From assembly GCA_947628085.1 (NCBI GenBank), contig CANQYM010000002.1, forward strand, positions 1-64,000: a DNA stretch of 64,000 nt, in the 5' to 3' direction. A model generated the notes under the pieces. That model worked only from the letters and a program-made list of their open reading frames with translations, searched no databases and was not told where the DNA came from. Source of the stretch: an uncultured Clostridia bacterium. GTDB lineage: Bacteria > Bacillota > Clostridia > TANB77 > CAG-508. The stretch's first letter is position 1; each line of letters opens with the position of its first letter. The position numbers and the translations under genes were made by a program. Positions 25,746 through 32,623 of the stretch are shown here, in pieces.

Positions 25746-26207
25746 CTATTTACTTGTTGAACCAAATCCGCCTTTTCTTTCTCCTTGTGCATTATCATCA
25801 TCTGTGATTAAGTATTTCATAAATATTGCTTGTCCTATTGCATCACCTTTTTTTATTTCTACATCATGGTCAAAGAAATTATAAAATGCAAACATAACAT
25901 GTCCATCATTGTCTACATTTCCATAATAATCGCTGTCTATTATTCCAACGCTATTAGCCATTACTAGCCCTCTTTTTCCTGGATTAGAACTTCTATTGCA
26001 AATCATAAAAAATTCATCTGGTTCACAATATGCTTTTATTCCTGTTTTTACAAGTGTTGGTTTTTGTCCTGGTTTAAAAGCTGGTATAACTGTATCTTCA
26101 GCAGCTTCAATATCATAGCCTGCTGAATTTTTTGTTTTTCTAACTGGTAAATTTATTCCAGCATTTTCAAATCCTTTTGCTATTTCAAATCCTCTTTTTC
26201 TTCCCAT
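25746..26207 (-). CDS. dut: Trimeric dUTPase
   Basis: Hydrolyses dUTP to dUMP and pyrophosphate. The 153 residues carry the family motifs: SAGYDIEA (28-35), NRSSN (71-75), GIIDSDYYG (88-96) and the C-terminal P-loop-like RKGGFGST (144-151). The arrangement is closest to phage and Clostridia-type dUTPases. No clear terminator follows its stop, and carD's promoter begins about 100 bp further left. Confidence 0.92.
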   Translation of the reverse strand: MGRKRGFEIAKGFENAGINLPVRKTKNSAGYDIEAAEDTVIPAFKPGQKPTLVKTGIKAYCEPDEFFMICNRSSNPGKRGLVMANSVGIIDSDYYGNVDNDGHVMFAFYNFFDHDVEIKKGDAIGQAIFMKYLITDDDNAQGERKGGFGSTSK

Positions 26208-26356
26208 AACATTTTCCTTGTATAATGATAAATTTCATTATACTATCCTTTCTTTAAATTTTATATCTATGCTTTTTGGTTATTATATATTCTTGATAGC
26301 AAAAATTCAACATATAAATTCATTTTATTTTAATTTTTGCTTTTTACTTCAATTTA

Positions 26357-26515
26357 ATCTCTTTAGTATTTATATATAGTTTTAATGGTAACTTGGTGTC
26401 GCAATCTTCTTTTTTAAATAAAATAAAAGGAAGATTGCTCCAATCGCCCTTCGCTTACGCTTCGGTTGGTCGCTTACGCGTTACCTTTAAAACTATATAT
26501 AAATACTAAAGAGAT
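26357..26515 (+). repeat. Dispersed long-arm palindromic element, copy 4
   Basis: Arms 26357-26392 and 26480-26515 pair over 36 bp with one mismatch. The core is nearly identical to copy 1. It sits between the dut start and the rpsR terminator. Apart from this element, bases 26208-26575 hold only the terminator and dut upstream signals. Confidence 0.9.
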
Positions 26516-26534
26516 AATTTTGAGCAAAAAATAA

Positions 26535-26560
26535 CACTCTTTATTAAAAAATAAAGAGTG
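26535..26560. terminator. Terminator of rpsF-ssb-rpsR
   Basis: Stem CACTCTTTATT/AATAAAGAGTG (26535-26545 with 26550-26560), 15 nt after the rpsR stop. Confidence 0.8.
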
Positions 26561-26575
26561 CAATTTATTTTTATA

Positions 26576-26857
26576 TTAGTCTTGTGTGTAAGGAATTATA
26601 GCAATATGTCTTGCTCTTTTAACAGCTGTTGTGATTTCTCTTTGATGTTTAGCACAAGCACCTGTTGCTCTTCTTGGTAATATTTTACCTTTTTCATTGA
26701 TAAATTTTTTCAATTGTTCTGCATTTTTATAATCTAATACAAAGTTTTTATCACTGCATAAAGTACAAACTTTTTTTCTTATTTTTCTAAACTTTGGATT
26801 AAAATCATCATCTTGGTTGTTTCTATTATTTCTTTTATTTTGTTTTTTATCAGCCAT
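26576..26857 (-). CDS. rpsR: 30S ribosomal protein S18
   Basis: 93 residues with a basic Asn-rich N-terminus and the S18 core ([23 protein letters not shown]...). Two cysteine pairs/ligands (CTLC and CAKH) indicate the zinc-binding form. Last gene of the conserved rpsF-ssb-rpsR operon. Confidence 0.97.
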   Translation of the reverse strand: MADKKQNKRNNRNNQDDDFNPKFRKIRKKVCTLCSDKNFVLDYKNAEQLKKFINEKGKILPRRATGACAKHQREITTAVKRARHIAIIPYTQD

Positions 26858-26897
26858 TTCAAATCCTCCAATCTTCTAACTTTATATATTTATTAAA

Positions 26898-27317
26898 TTA
26901 GAATGGTAAATCATCATCAGAAGAATTAACTTGGAATTCAGTACTTTGTGTAACTGTTTCTCCAAATGTATTTCCTAAATCTGATGCTTCTCCATCTCTT
27001 TTACTGTCTGCAAAATATGCTTCTTCAGCAACTACTTCTGTTACATAATGTTTTTGTCCTTGGTCATCATCCCAAGTTCTAGTTTGAATTCTTCCAACTA
27101 TACTTACTTGTTGACCTTTTTTAAAGTATTTGCTTACGAATTCTCCTGTTTTGCTCCAAGCTACGATATTAATAAAATCTGCTTGTCTTTCTTCTCCTTG
27201 TCTAACAAATCTTCTGTTTACTGCTAAACTAAAAGAAGCAACTAAAGTGTTGTTTGTTTGAGTATATCTTACTTCTGGATCTCTTGTTAATCTTCCCATT
27301 AAAATTACTTTGTTCAT
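26898..27317 (-). CDS. ssb: Single-stranded DNA-binding protein
   Basis: 139 residues: an OB fold (MNKVILMGRLTRDPEVRYTQ ... VSIVGRIQTRTWDDDQG) followed by a short linker and the acidic C-terminal tip DDDLPF that binds partner proteins. Middle gene of the rpsF-ssb-rpsR operon. Confidence 0.97.
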   Translation of the reverse strand: MNKVILMGRLTRDPEVRYTQTNNTLVASFSLAVNRRFVRQGEERQADFINIVAWSKTGEFVSKYFKKGQQVSIVGRIQTRTWDDDQGQKHYVTEVVAEEAYFADSKRDGEASDLGNTFGETVTQSTEFQVNSSDDDLPF

Positions 27318-27334
27318 ATTGTTTTCCGCCTTTC

Positions 27335-27625
27335 TTATTTTTCTTCGTCTTTTCTTACAACGATGAATTTTATAACTTCGTCTGTAATTCTATATACTCT
27401 TTCAAGTTCTTGTATTAAAGTTGGAGCAGCTTCGAAGTTAATTAATACATAAATTCCTTCTGAATTCTTTTTGATTTCATAGGCTAATTTTTTCTTTCCT
27501 AATTCTTCAACTGATTCAACTTTTCCGTCATTATTAATGATGTCTGAAAACTTTTGAATTAATTCTTTAACTCCTCCGTCTTCAACATTTGGATTAATAA
27601 TGAATACTGTTTCGTATTTATTCAT
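27335..27625 (-). CDS. rpsF: 30S ribosomal protein S6
   Basis: 96 residues, standard S6 (MNKYETVFIINPN start; RVYRITDEVIKFIVVR near the end). First gene of the operon. Its leader contains a terminator-like hairpin after the promoter (see 27680-27713) and a smaller CATATT/AATATG hairpin just before the Shine-Dalgarno (AAAAGGAGGT). Either could take part in S6:S18 feedback or attenuation. Confidence 0.97.
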   Translation of the reverse strand: MNKYETVFIINPNVEDGGVKELIQKFSDIINNDGKVESVEELGKKKLAYEIKKNSEGIYVLINFEAAPTLIQELERVYRITDEVIKFIVVRKDEEK

Positions 27626-27679
27626 TATTCTTCACCTCCTTTTGGATATTAAACCCATATTTTAATATGAGTAAGGATT

Positions 27680-27713
27680 AAAAAATAGATATATAAAAAT
27701 ATATCTATTTTTT
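27680..27713 (-). terminator. Hairpin in the rpsF leader: attenuator or read-through terminator
   Basis: A perfect 15-bp stem with an AAAA loop (27680-27694 with 27699-27713) that ends in U residues on the leftward strand. It lies downstream of the rpsF promoter. It could end transcription from the alpha/beta-hydrolase cluster, attenuate rpsF, or both. Confidence 0.6.
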
Positions 27714-27723
27714 ATACTGAAAC

Positions 27724-27752
27724 ATTTTAACACAATTTTCCTTATTTTACAA
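27724..27752 (-). promoter_or_regulatory. SigA-type promoter of rpsF-ssb-rpsR
   Basis: Read leftward: -35 TTGTAA (27747-27752), 17-nt spacer, -10 TAAAAT (27724-27729), about 100 nt upstream of the rpsF start. Confidence 0.7.
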
Positions 27753-27786
27753 GTGTTTTTAAAATTTTTTTAAGTACCTTATAAAA

Positions 27787-28647
27787 TTATAATCTATTTT
27801 GTAAATACCCTTCTATTGAATCAAGAACCTTTTCATTTAAGAAGTAGTATGAATGTTTAAGTCCCTCATCTAAAATCATAATATTATCAATTTCTGCAAA
27901 ACAATTTGATAAATCCACAGAATGTCTATAATTTATTATTTCATCATCATATGAAGTTATTATTAATGGTGGTACTTTTACATTTTTTGCATAAACATCT
28001 GAAGTAAACTTATATCTAGTAACATTTTTTAATATTCCATAAAAAATATTTAAATTATCATTATACAAACTAAGTGCATTATCATAAGGTGCTACAAGTA
28101 TTAATCCATTAACATCTCTTTCTGAGCATAAATATGTAGCTACTCCTGTTCCTATGCTATATCCCATAATAATTATATTATCAGTATCAACACATTCTAG
28201 GCTTGTAGCATAGTCATATGTATTTAGTGCTGTTTTAAAAAATGATTTATCGCTTGGAGTGCCTTCACTGTTTCCATAGCCTGGATAATCCATTATTAAA
28301 ATATTATATCCACTAAATCTTTCAAAAATATTATTTATATAATAGTCATAACATGTAGTAGAAGCATTCATAGTATTTCCGGGGAAATATATTATTAATG
28401 GTTTCTTTTCATTTTTATTAGAATCATATTTTATCCAACCAGTTAATTTCTGTCGATTTGCATTAATATTTACTTCTTCAAATTCTTCAATTTCTTTTAA
28501 CTTATTATAACTTACTTCATCTTTAGTTGGTTTAAAAAACATTTCTCTTTGAATAATTAAAAAAGTGGAAATTGCAAATATAAAAAAAGCAGTTATCATA
28601 AGTAAGCAAATGAGTAAGTCTTGATGTTTCTTTATAAATTTTTTCAT
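27787..28647 (-). CDS. Membrane-anchored alpha/beta hydrolase (Bem46/ABHD13-like)
   Basis: Serine hydrolase fold with an N-terminal membrane anchor, 286 residues from the start chosen here. Visible motifs: YFPGNTMN (oxyanion region), DYPGYGNSEG, the nucleophile elbow GYSIGTG, and plausible Asp (SYDDEI) and His (LKHSYY) of the triad. GGAGG overlaps the first codons of a longer frame starting at 28659 and is spaced five bases from the ATG at 28647, so the inner ATG is preferred. Substrate unknown. It closes a leftward cluster with the SpoIVFB-like and M23 genes. Confidence 0.8.
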   Translation of the reverse strand: MKKFIKKHQDLLICLLMITAFFIFAISTFLIIQREMFFKPTKDEVSYNKLKEIEEFEEVNINANRQKLTGWIKYDSNKNEKKPLIIYFPGNTMNASTTCYDYYINNIFERFSGYNILIMDYPGYGNSEGTPSDKSFFKTALNTYDYATSLECVDTDNIIIMGYSIGTGVATYLCSERDVNGLILVAPYDNALSLYNDNLNIFYGILKNVTRYKFTSDVYAKNVKVPPLIITSYDDEIINYRHSVDLSNCFAEIDNIMILDEGLKHSYYFLNEKVLDSIEGYLQNRL

Positions 28648-28662
28648 TATTTCCTCCATATA

Positions 28663-29094
28663 TTAAAAGTTATTTAGTTCTACATATTCATAGTCTAATT
28701 CTCTTGTATATATTTTTCTATTATTATATTCTATTCCATCTAAGTAATATATTGTATGACTCTGCTCATTTATAATATAAATATCATTTGGCCCATTTTT
28801 TTTATTTCCATAAGATAAATCTATATTTTCTAATTTGCTTAAATCTATTTCATAAAAAACTTCACTATCATTTGGATTTATTGAATTTTTAAAATCTAAT
28901 ATTTCATTTTTTATTGGCAAATTTGAATTATTTAAATAGTATACTGAAACTTGGTCTTCTAAGGTTTCAATATCTTTGTACATATTATTTAATTTGCTAA
29001 CAGATAAACTATTTCTCATATAAAATAATACTGCAAATATTATTATTAAAAATATTGTTATGTATATTATTATATTTAATTTAAACTTTTCCAT
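28663..29094 (-). CDS. Single-pass membrane protein with pilin-like layout, unknown function
   Basis: 143 residues: a short cytosolic head, a transmembrane helix (about 7-27), then a region with a helix (LNNMYKDIETLEDQVSVYYL) followed by beta-rich sequence (NDIYIINEQSHTIYYLDGI). The layout recalls type II secretion pseudopilins, but no prepilin-peptidase site (Gly before Phe) is present, so I do not call it one. It lies between the hydrolase and the SpoIVFB-like gene, with short gaps on both sides. Confidence 0.6.
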   Translation of the reverse strand: MEKFKLNIIIYITIFLIIIFAVLFYMRNSLSVSKLNNMYKDIETLEDQVSVYYLNNSNLPIKNEILDFKNSINPNDSEVFYEIDLSKLENIDLSYGNKKNGPNDIYIINEQSHTIYYLDGIEYNNRKIYTRELDYEYVELNNF

Positions 29095-29110
29095 AAGTTC
29101 ACCCGATTTT

Positions 29111-29734
29111 TTAAGATATTATTTTTTTTACTGAATTTCTTGTTTTCTTGTAAATTTCATATTTTTTTTCTTCTATTATTAATAAATACCATAAATATAT
29201 AATTAAAAATAAAATCATTATATTCTTTATTTTTATAATAAAAATACTATAAACAAAAGAAATAATAAATAAAAATATTTTACTAAATATTATCATAATT
29301 TCATTAGATTTATCAATACCAATAAAAACTTTTAATAATTCTTTTATAATTTTTCCACCATCTAATGGATATATTGGTATTAAATTAAAAAAGCATATTG
29401 CCAAATTTGTGTATATAATCTCTTCTTTATAAAACTGATAGTTTTTTAATTTTAAAAATAAAATGGCACAAGCAAAGTTAATAAGTGGACCAATTGAATA
29501 AAAAATAATTTTATATAAAGCACTATCTTTCCCATATGAATAGAATTCTAATGAAATTCCAAAAGCATTTAAAGACATCTTTTTTGGAACTCCTCCTATT
29601 ATTAATCCCACAATTAAATGTGCCATTTCATGAATTAATATAAAAATAAAAAAAATTAAATACATTTCTATATTATTAAAAATAAGAAATATTATAATCA
29701 TAAATAATATTTTTAAGTTAATTTCTATTTTCAT
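29111..29734 (-). CDS. SpoIVFB-like site-2 (M50) intramembrane metalloprotease
   Basis: 207 residues with about five to six transmembrane segments. The zinc site HEMAHL (His35, Glu36, His39) lies in the second helix, and the third ligand is in the YPLDGGK motif of a later helix. SpoIVFB cleaves pro-sigma-K in the mother cell. The adjacent M23 gene starts with a SpoIVFA-like cytosolic head, as in the spoIVFA-spoIVFB pair. No sigK is in the window, so the substrate is not shown. Confidence 0.8.
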   Translation of the reverse strand: MKIEINLKILFMIIIFLIFNNIEMYLIFFIFILIHEMAHLIVGLIIGGVPKKMSLNAFGISLEFYSYGKDSALYKIIFYSIGPLINFACAILFLKLKNYQFYKEEIIYTNLAICFFNLIPIYPLDGGKIIKELLKVFIGIDKSNEIMIIFSKIFLFIISFVYSIFIIKIKNIMILFLIIYLWYLLIIEEKKYEIYKKTRNSVKKIIS

Positions 29735-29744
29735 AATATTTTCC

Positions 29745-30599
29745 TTATATTTTCAACAATCTTAAAGGATCTACAAACCTATCATCTACTCTAATTTCAA
29801 AATGCAAGTGTGGTCCTGTGCTATTCCCAGTGCTTCCTACTGTAGCTATTTCTTGTCCTTTACCAACAATTTGTCCTTCTTTTACAAATATATTTTGACA
29901 ATGTGCATAAAGCATAGTTATATTATTACATCGAATTTTTAAATGTTTTCCATAGTCTCCCTCATTAGATACTAACGTTACAATTCCATCAAATGATGAT
30001 TTTATATACGTTCCTTTTTCTGTTGCTATATCAATTCCTGTGTGAAATCCCTCTACATTCTTATTTTCAGATTCTCTTAATCCAAACCTAGAAGTTATTG
30101 TTCCTTCTATTGGATTTATTAAGCTATATGCATTTTTTAAGTTTTCCACATCCATATCCATTTCACTAATTGAGCTACTTGCTTCAGAATTTACTATTTC
30201 AGGATTTTCATTAGGAGTTTCTTCTGCAGTTTCTTCTACTACATTTCCCAAAGTTTCATTATTTATTAACTCATTAGAATTTTCATTACTATCAAGACTT
30301 TCTTTAGAAGGATTTACTATTTTTTCTATAAAGCTAACTATACTTGAACTTATATTAACATTATATTCATTTATTTTACTCAAAAATTCATCACTAAAAA
30401 TATAATCTTTATTTTGAACACAAAAAACAATTATAGCTATGTTAACCATGAGAATAAATTCAAGAATTATTTTATCTTTCATACTACTTTTCACTTTTTG
30501 AGATTTTTTATCTACTAATAAAGAATTTTGATTATTTCTTCTAAAATAAATTTCTTCTGCCCTTCTTATTTTTTCATCTTCATTTAAAATTTTTTCCAA
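29745..30599 (-). CDS. SpoIVFA-like membrane-anchored M23 peptidase-domain protein
   Basis: 284 residues: a cytosolic head (MEKILNEDEKIRRAEEIYFRR), a transmembrane helix (about 43-62), an Asn/Glu-rich stalk, and a C-terminal LytM/M23 domain. In this domain HTGIDIA, YAHCQNI and PHLHFEIR supply the metal ligands. Bacillus SpoIVFA has a degenerate LytM domain; here the catalytic residues look complete, so it may also cut peptidoglycan. It lies 10 bp upstream of the SpoIVFB-like gene, supporting a functional pair. Confidence 0.75.
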   Translation of the reverse strand: MEKILNEDEKIRRAEEIYFRRNNQNSLLVDKKSQKVKSSMKDKIILEFILMVNIAIIVFCVQNKDYIFSDEFLSKINEYNVNISSSIVSFIEKIVNPSKESLDSNENSNELINNETLGNVVEETAEETPNENPEIVNSEASSSISEMDMDVENLKNAYSLINPIEGTITSRFGLRESENKNVEGFHTGIDIATEKGTYIKSSFDGIVTLVSNEGDYGKHLKIRCNNITMLYAHCQNIFVKEGQIVGKGQEIATVGSTGNSTGPHLHFEIRVDDRFVDPLRLLKI

Positions 30600-30662
30600 A
30601 AAAATACACCTCTCTTACATGTTTTAAATATATTCATGTATTTGAGGTTTATGATAATTTAT

Positions 30663-30959
30663 TTAGAATATAATTAATAAAACTAAAGCAATAGATAAAA
30701 TTATATTAATTATTTTCATTTTTTTAAATTTACTCTCTAATTTATTAACTTTATATTTTTCAAACTCATAATTTTCTAAAGAAATTCTTTGATTTATTAT
30801 TAACTCTGCTTCTTTTAATATATCAATATTCTCATTCATATCACTTTTTTCTATATTTTCTAGCTTTATATTTTTCCTTAAAATCACTATTGCCTCTTCA
30901 ATAATATTTGATTCAATGTCTTTTAAAAACACAATATTATTAGTTTTATTTTTTTGCAT
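30663..30959 (-). CDS. Small tail-anchored protein, unknown function
   Basis: 98 residues: a hydrophilic, charged helical body with coiled-coil-like spacing (about 10-75) and a C-terminal transmembrane helix (80-98). No recognised family. It lies 63 bp upstream of the M23 gene and may begin the spoIVFA/B-like transcript. Confidence 0.55.
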   Translation of the reverse strand: MQKNKTNNIVFLKDIESNIIEEAIVILRKNIKLENIEKSDMNENIDILKEAELIINQRISLENYEFEKYKVNKLESKFKKMKIINIILSIALVLLIIF

Positions 30960-31014
30960 AATATCTCCTAAAATTTATTTTTTTATATTTTTTCCACTTT
31001 TAGTAAAAATATGC

Positions 31015-31052
31015 AAAAAAAAAAAAGCAATGGCACAGTCTGTGCCAAATGC
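31015..31052 (-). terminator. Strong intrinsic terminator of the high-GC cassette
   Basis: Read leftward: GCA-TT-TGGCACA-GAC-TGTGCCA-T-TGC (31027-31052) followed by twelve T residues (31015-31026). It is the most GC-rich terminator stem in the window. Confidence 0.9.
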
Positions 31053-31084
31053 TTCTGGTCATGCTTGTATGATGGTTACTGTTG

Positions 31085-31393
31085 TTATTTCTTGTCCTTG
31101 GGGTTACGACGGTATTGAGCTCTCATTCTCTTTCTTCTGTCGTACTCATCATAGAGATCATTCAAGAAGCTCATCCCCACGAAGCCCAGAATCACAAAGA
31201 TGAGAATCATTGCCATTGTGATGTGGCTCGAGAGAATCACCTCTCCAAGAAAGTCGAGAAGCGCTACACCCTTGCCAGCAAGGAATTCAGTCCCAGCAAG
31301 CAAGTAACGCAGAATTACCACGGCAGCCAAAGCCACCAGAAGTAATCCTAGTCCATGGGCAATTCCAAGAAGTATTCGCCGAAGTGTCTTCAT
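31085..31393 (-). CDS. Compositionally foreign small membrane protein
   Basis: 102 residues with two hydrophobic segments (about 9-30 and 57-78), each followed by charged residues, and a very basic C-terminus (RRKRMRAQYRRNPKDKK). The gene is near 50% GC by eye, with codons (CTG, CTC, GCC, GTG, CGG) that its neighbours hardly use. It has its own consensus promoter (31442-31470), a textbook Shine-Dalgarno (AAGGAGG, 31406-31412) and a GC-rich terminator, so it forms a complete one-gene cassette. Recent horizontal acquisition is the simplest reading. I do not recognise the family. Confidence 0.75.
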   Translation of the reverse strand: MKTLRRILLGIAHGLGLLLVALAAVVILRYLLAGTEFLAGKGVALLDFLGEVILSSHITMAMILIFVILGFVGMSFLNDLYDEYDRRKRMRAQYRRNPKDKK

Positions 31394-31441
31394 CTTGCAC
31401 GCCTCCTTATGAAATAGAAGCCTAGGAGCTTCTTATAGATT

Positions 31442-31490
31442 ATTATAACATATATGGTATTTTTTTTCAAATTCATGCATAAGCTTATGC
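31442..31490 (-). promoter_or_regulatory. Promoter of the high-GC cassette and adjacent 14-bp palindrome
   Basis: Read leftward: -35 TTGAAA (31465-31470), 17-nt spacer, -10 TATAAT (31442-31447). Directly behind the -35 is a perfect 14-bp palindrome, GCATAAGCTTATGC (31477-31490), between this promoter and the divergent ymxH gene. It could be an operator for either. Confidence 0.75.
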
Positions 31491-31537
31491 TAAAGGTAAA
31501 GTAACTTTATTTTGAATATATTTTTAGGAGAAATTTC

Positions 31538-31774
31538 ATGTATGATAAAAAAGGTTTAGATTTTAAGCACAAAGAAGTTATAAATATTACAGATGCAAAA
31601 AGATTAGGCTTTGTTCAGGATGTAACTGCAGATTTTAAAACAGGAACTATAACAAATATTATAGTTCCTGGCAACACTAAATTTTTTAATATTTTTTCTA
31701 CAGGAAATGAAATTACAATTCCGTGGTCTTCTATTAAAGTAATTGGTGATGAAATTATTTTAGTAGAAATTTAA
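31538..31774 (+). CDS. ymxH: YlmC/YmxH family PRC-barrel protein
   Basis: 78 residues of PRC-barrel type (KEVINITDAKRLGFVQDV ... IPWSSIKVIGDEIILV), as in the YlmC/YmxH sporulation-associated family often found near sigG. Shine-Dalgarno TAGGAG precedes the ATG. It converges on sigG with two bases between the stops. Confidence 0.85.
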   Translation: MYDKKGLDFKHKEVINITDAKRLGFVQDVTADFKTGTITNIIVPGNTKFFNIFSTGNEITIPWSSIKVIGDEIILVEI

Positions 31775-31776
31775 AA

Positions 31777-32550
31777 CTATTTATATAACCTTTTCATATG
31801 GTCTATTGCTGTTTTTTCAAGTCTTGATACTTGTGCTTGTGAAATTCCTATTTCATCAGCAACTTCCATTTGTGTTCTTCCTAAAAAAAATCTTTTATCT
31901 ATTATCATTCTTTCTTTTTCATTCAATTTTTTTAAAGCTTCATTCATTGTTATTCTCTCTGCCCATAATTCATCTGTGTTTTTTTTATCACTAACTTGAT
32001 CCATTATAGATAAATTATCTGTACCATCATTATATACTGGTTCTTGAAGTGAAACTGGGTCCTGAATAGCATCTAAGCTAACTACTATTTCTTCTTTTTC
32101 TACATTAAGCTCTTTTGCTAATTCTTCAATACTAGGTTCTCTTCCATTTTGTCTGGTAAGTTTTTCTTTTGCCTGAAGAACTTTATATGCTAAATCTCTT
32201 ACAGATCTACTAACTCTTACCATGTTATTGTCTCTTAAATATCTTCTAACTTCTCCTATTATCATTGGAACACCATACGTAGATAATTGTATATCTAAAC
32301 TAGTATCAAAATTATCTATTGCTTTTATTAATCCAACACATCCAACTTGAAAAAGGTCATCTGCATTTTCACCTCTTCCACAAAATCTCTGAATTACACT
32401 TAAAACTAATCTTAAATTTCCATTTATTAATTTTTCTCTTGCTTCATTATCTCCTTCATGCATTTTTTTAAACAATTCTTTTGTTTCTTCTTGTGATAAA
32501 ACTTGTAATTTAGAGGTATTTACATTTGCTATTTCTACTCTATTAATCAA
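31777..32550 (-). CDS. sigG: Sporulation sigma factor G
   Basis: Forespore-specific late sigma factor, 257 residues. The N-terminus NRVEIANVNTSKLQVL is the SigG-specific motif that contacts regulators. Region 2 (DDLFQVGCVGLIKAIDNFD), region 3 and the region 4 helix-turn-helix (QMEVADEIGISQAQVSRLE) follow. The start is TTG at 32550, nine bases after GAGGAGG. In most Clostridia sigG directly follows sigE; here a long acidic helicase-like gene intervenes. Confidence 0.95.
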   Translation of the reverse strand: MINRVEIANVNTSKLQVLSQEETKELFKKMHEGDNEAREKLINGNLRLVLSVIQRFCGRGENADDLFQVGCVGLIKAIDNFDTSLDIQLSTYGVPMIIGEVRRYLRDNNMVRVSRSVRDLAYKVLQAKEKLTRQNGREPSIEELAKELNVEKEEIVVSLDAIQDPVSLQEPVYNDGTDNLSIMDQVSDKKNTDELWAERITMNEALKKLNEKERMIIDKRFFLGRTQMEVADEIGISQAQVSRLEKTAIDHMKRLYK

Positions 32551-32623
32551 ATAAAAAACCTCCTCTTGAAAATAATGTTATTTACATTATTTCCAAAAGA
32601 AGGCCGTTTTATACTATTTTGTA

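Noticed and set aside
25569-25760. 63-codon rightward frame between carD and dut
   Set aside because: It overlaps the carD promoter and the dut 3' end, is low complexity, and has no Shine-Dalgarno.
28663-29094. Type II secretion pseudopilin
   Set aside because: The helix layout is similar but the prepilin-peptidase cleavage site is missing and no secretion genes are nearby.
31021-31345. Two rightward frames over the high-GC cassette
   Set aside because: The leftward frame has a consensus promoter, an ideal Shine-Dalgarno, membrane-protein character and a terminator; the rightward frames have none.
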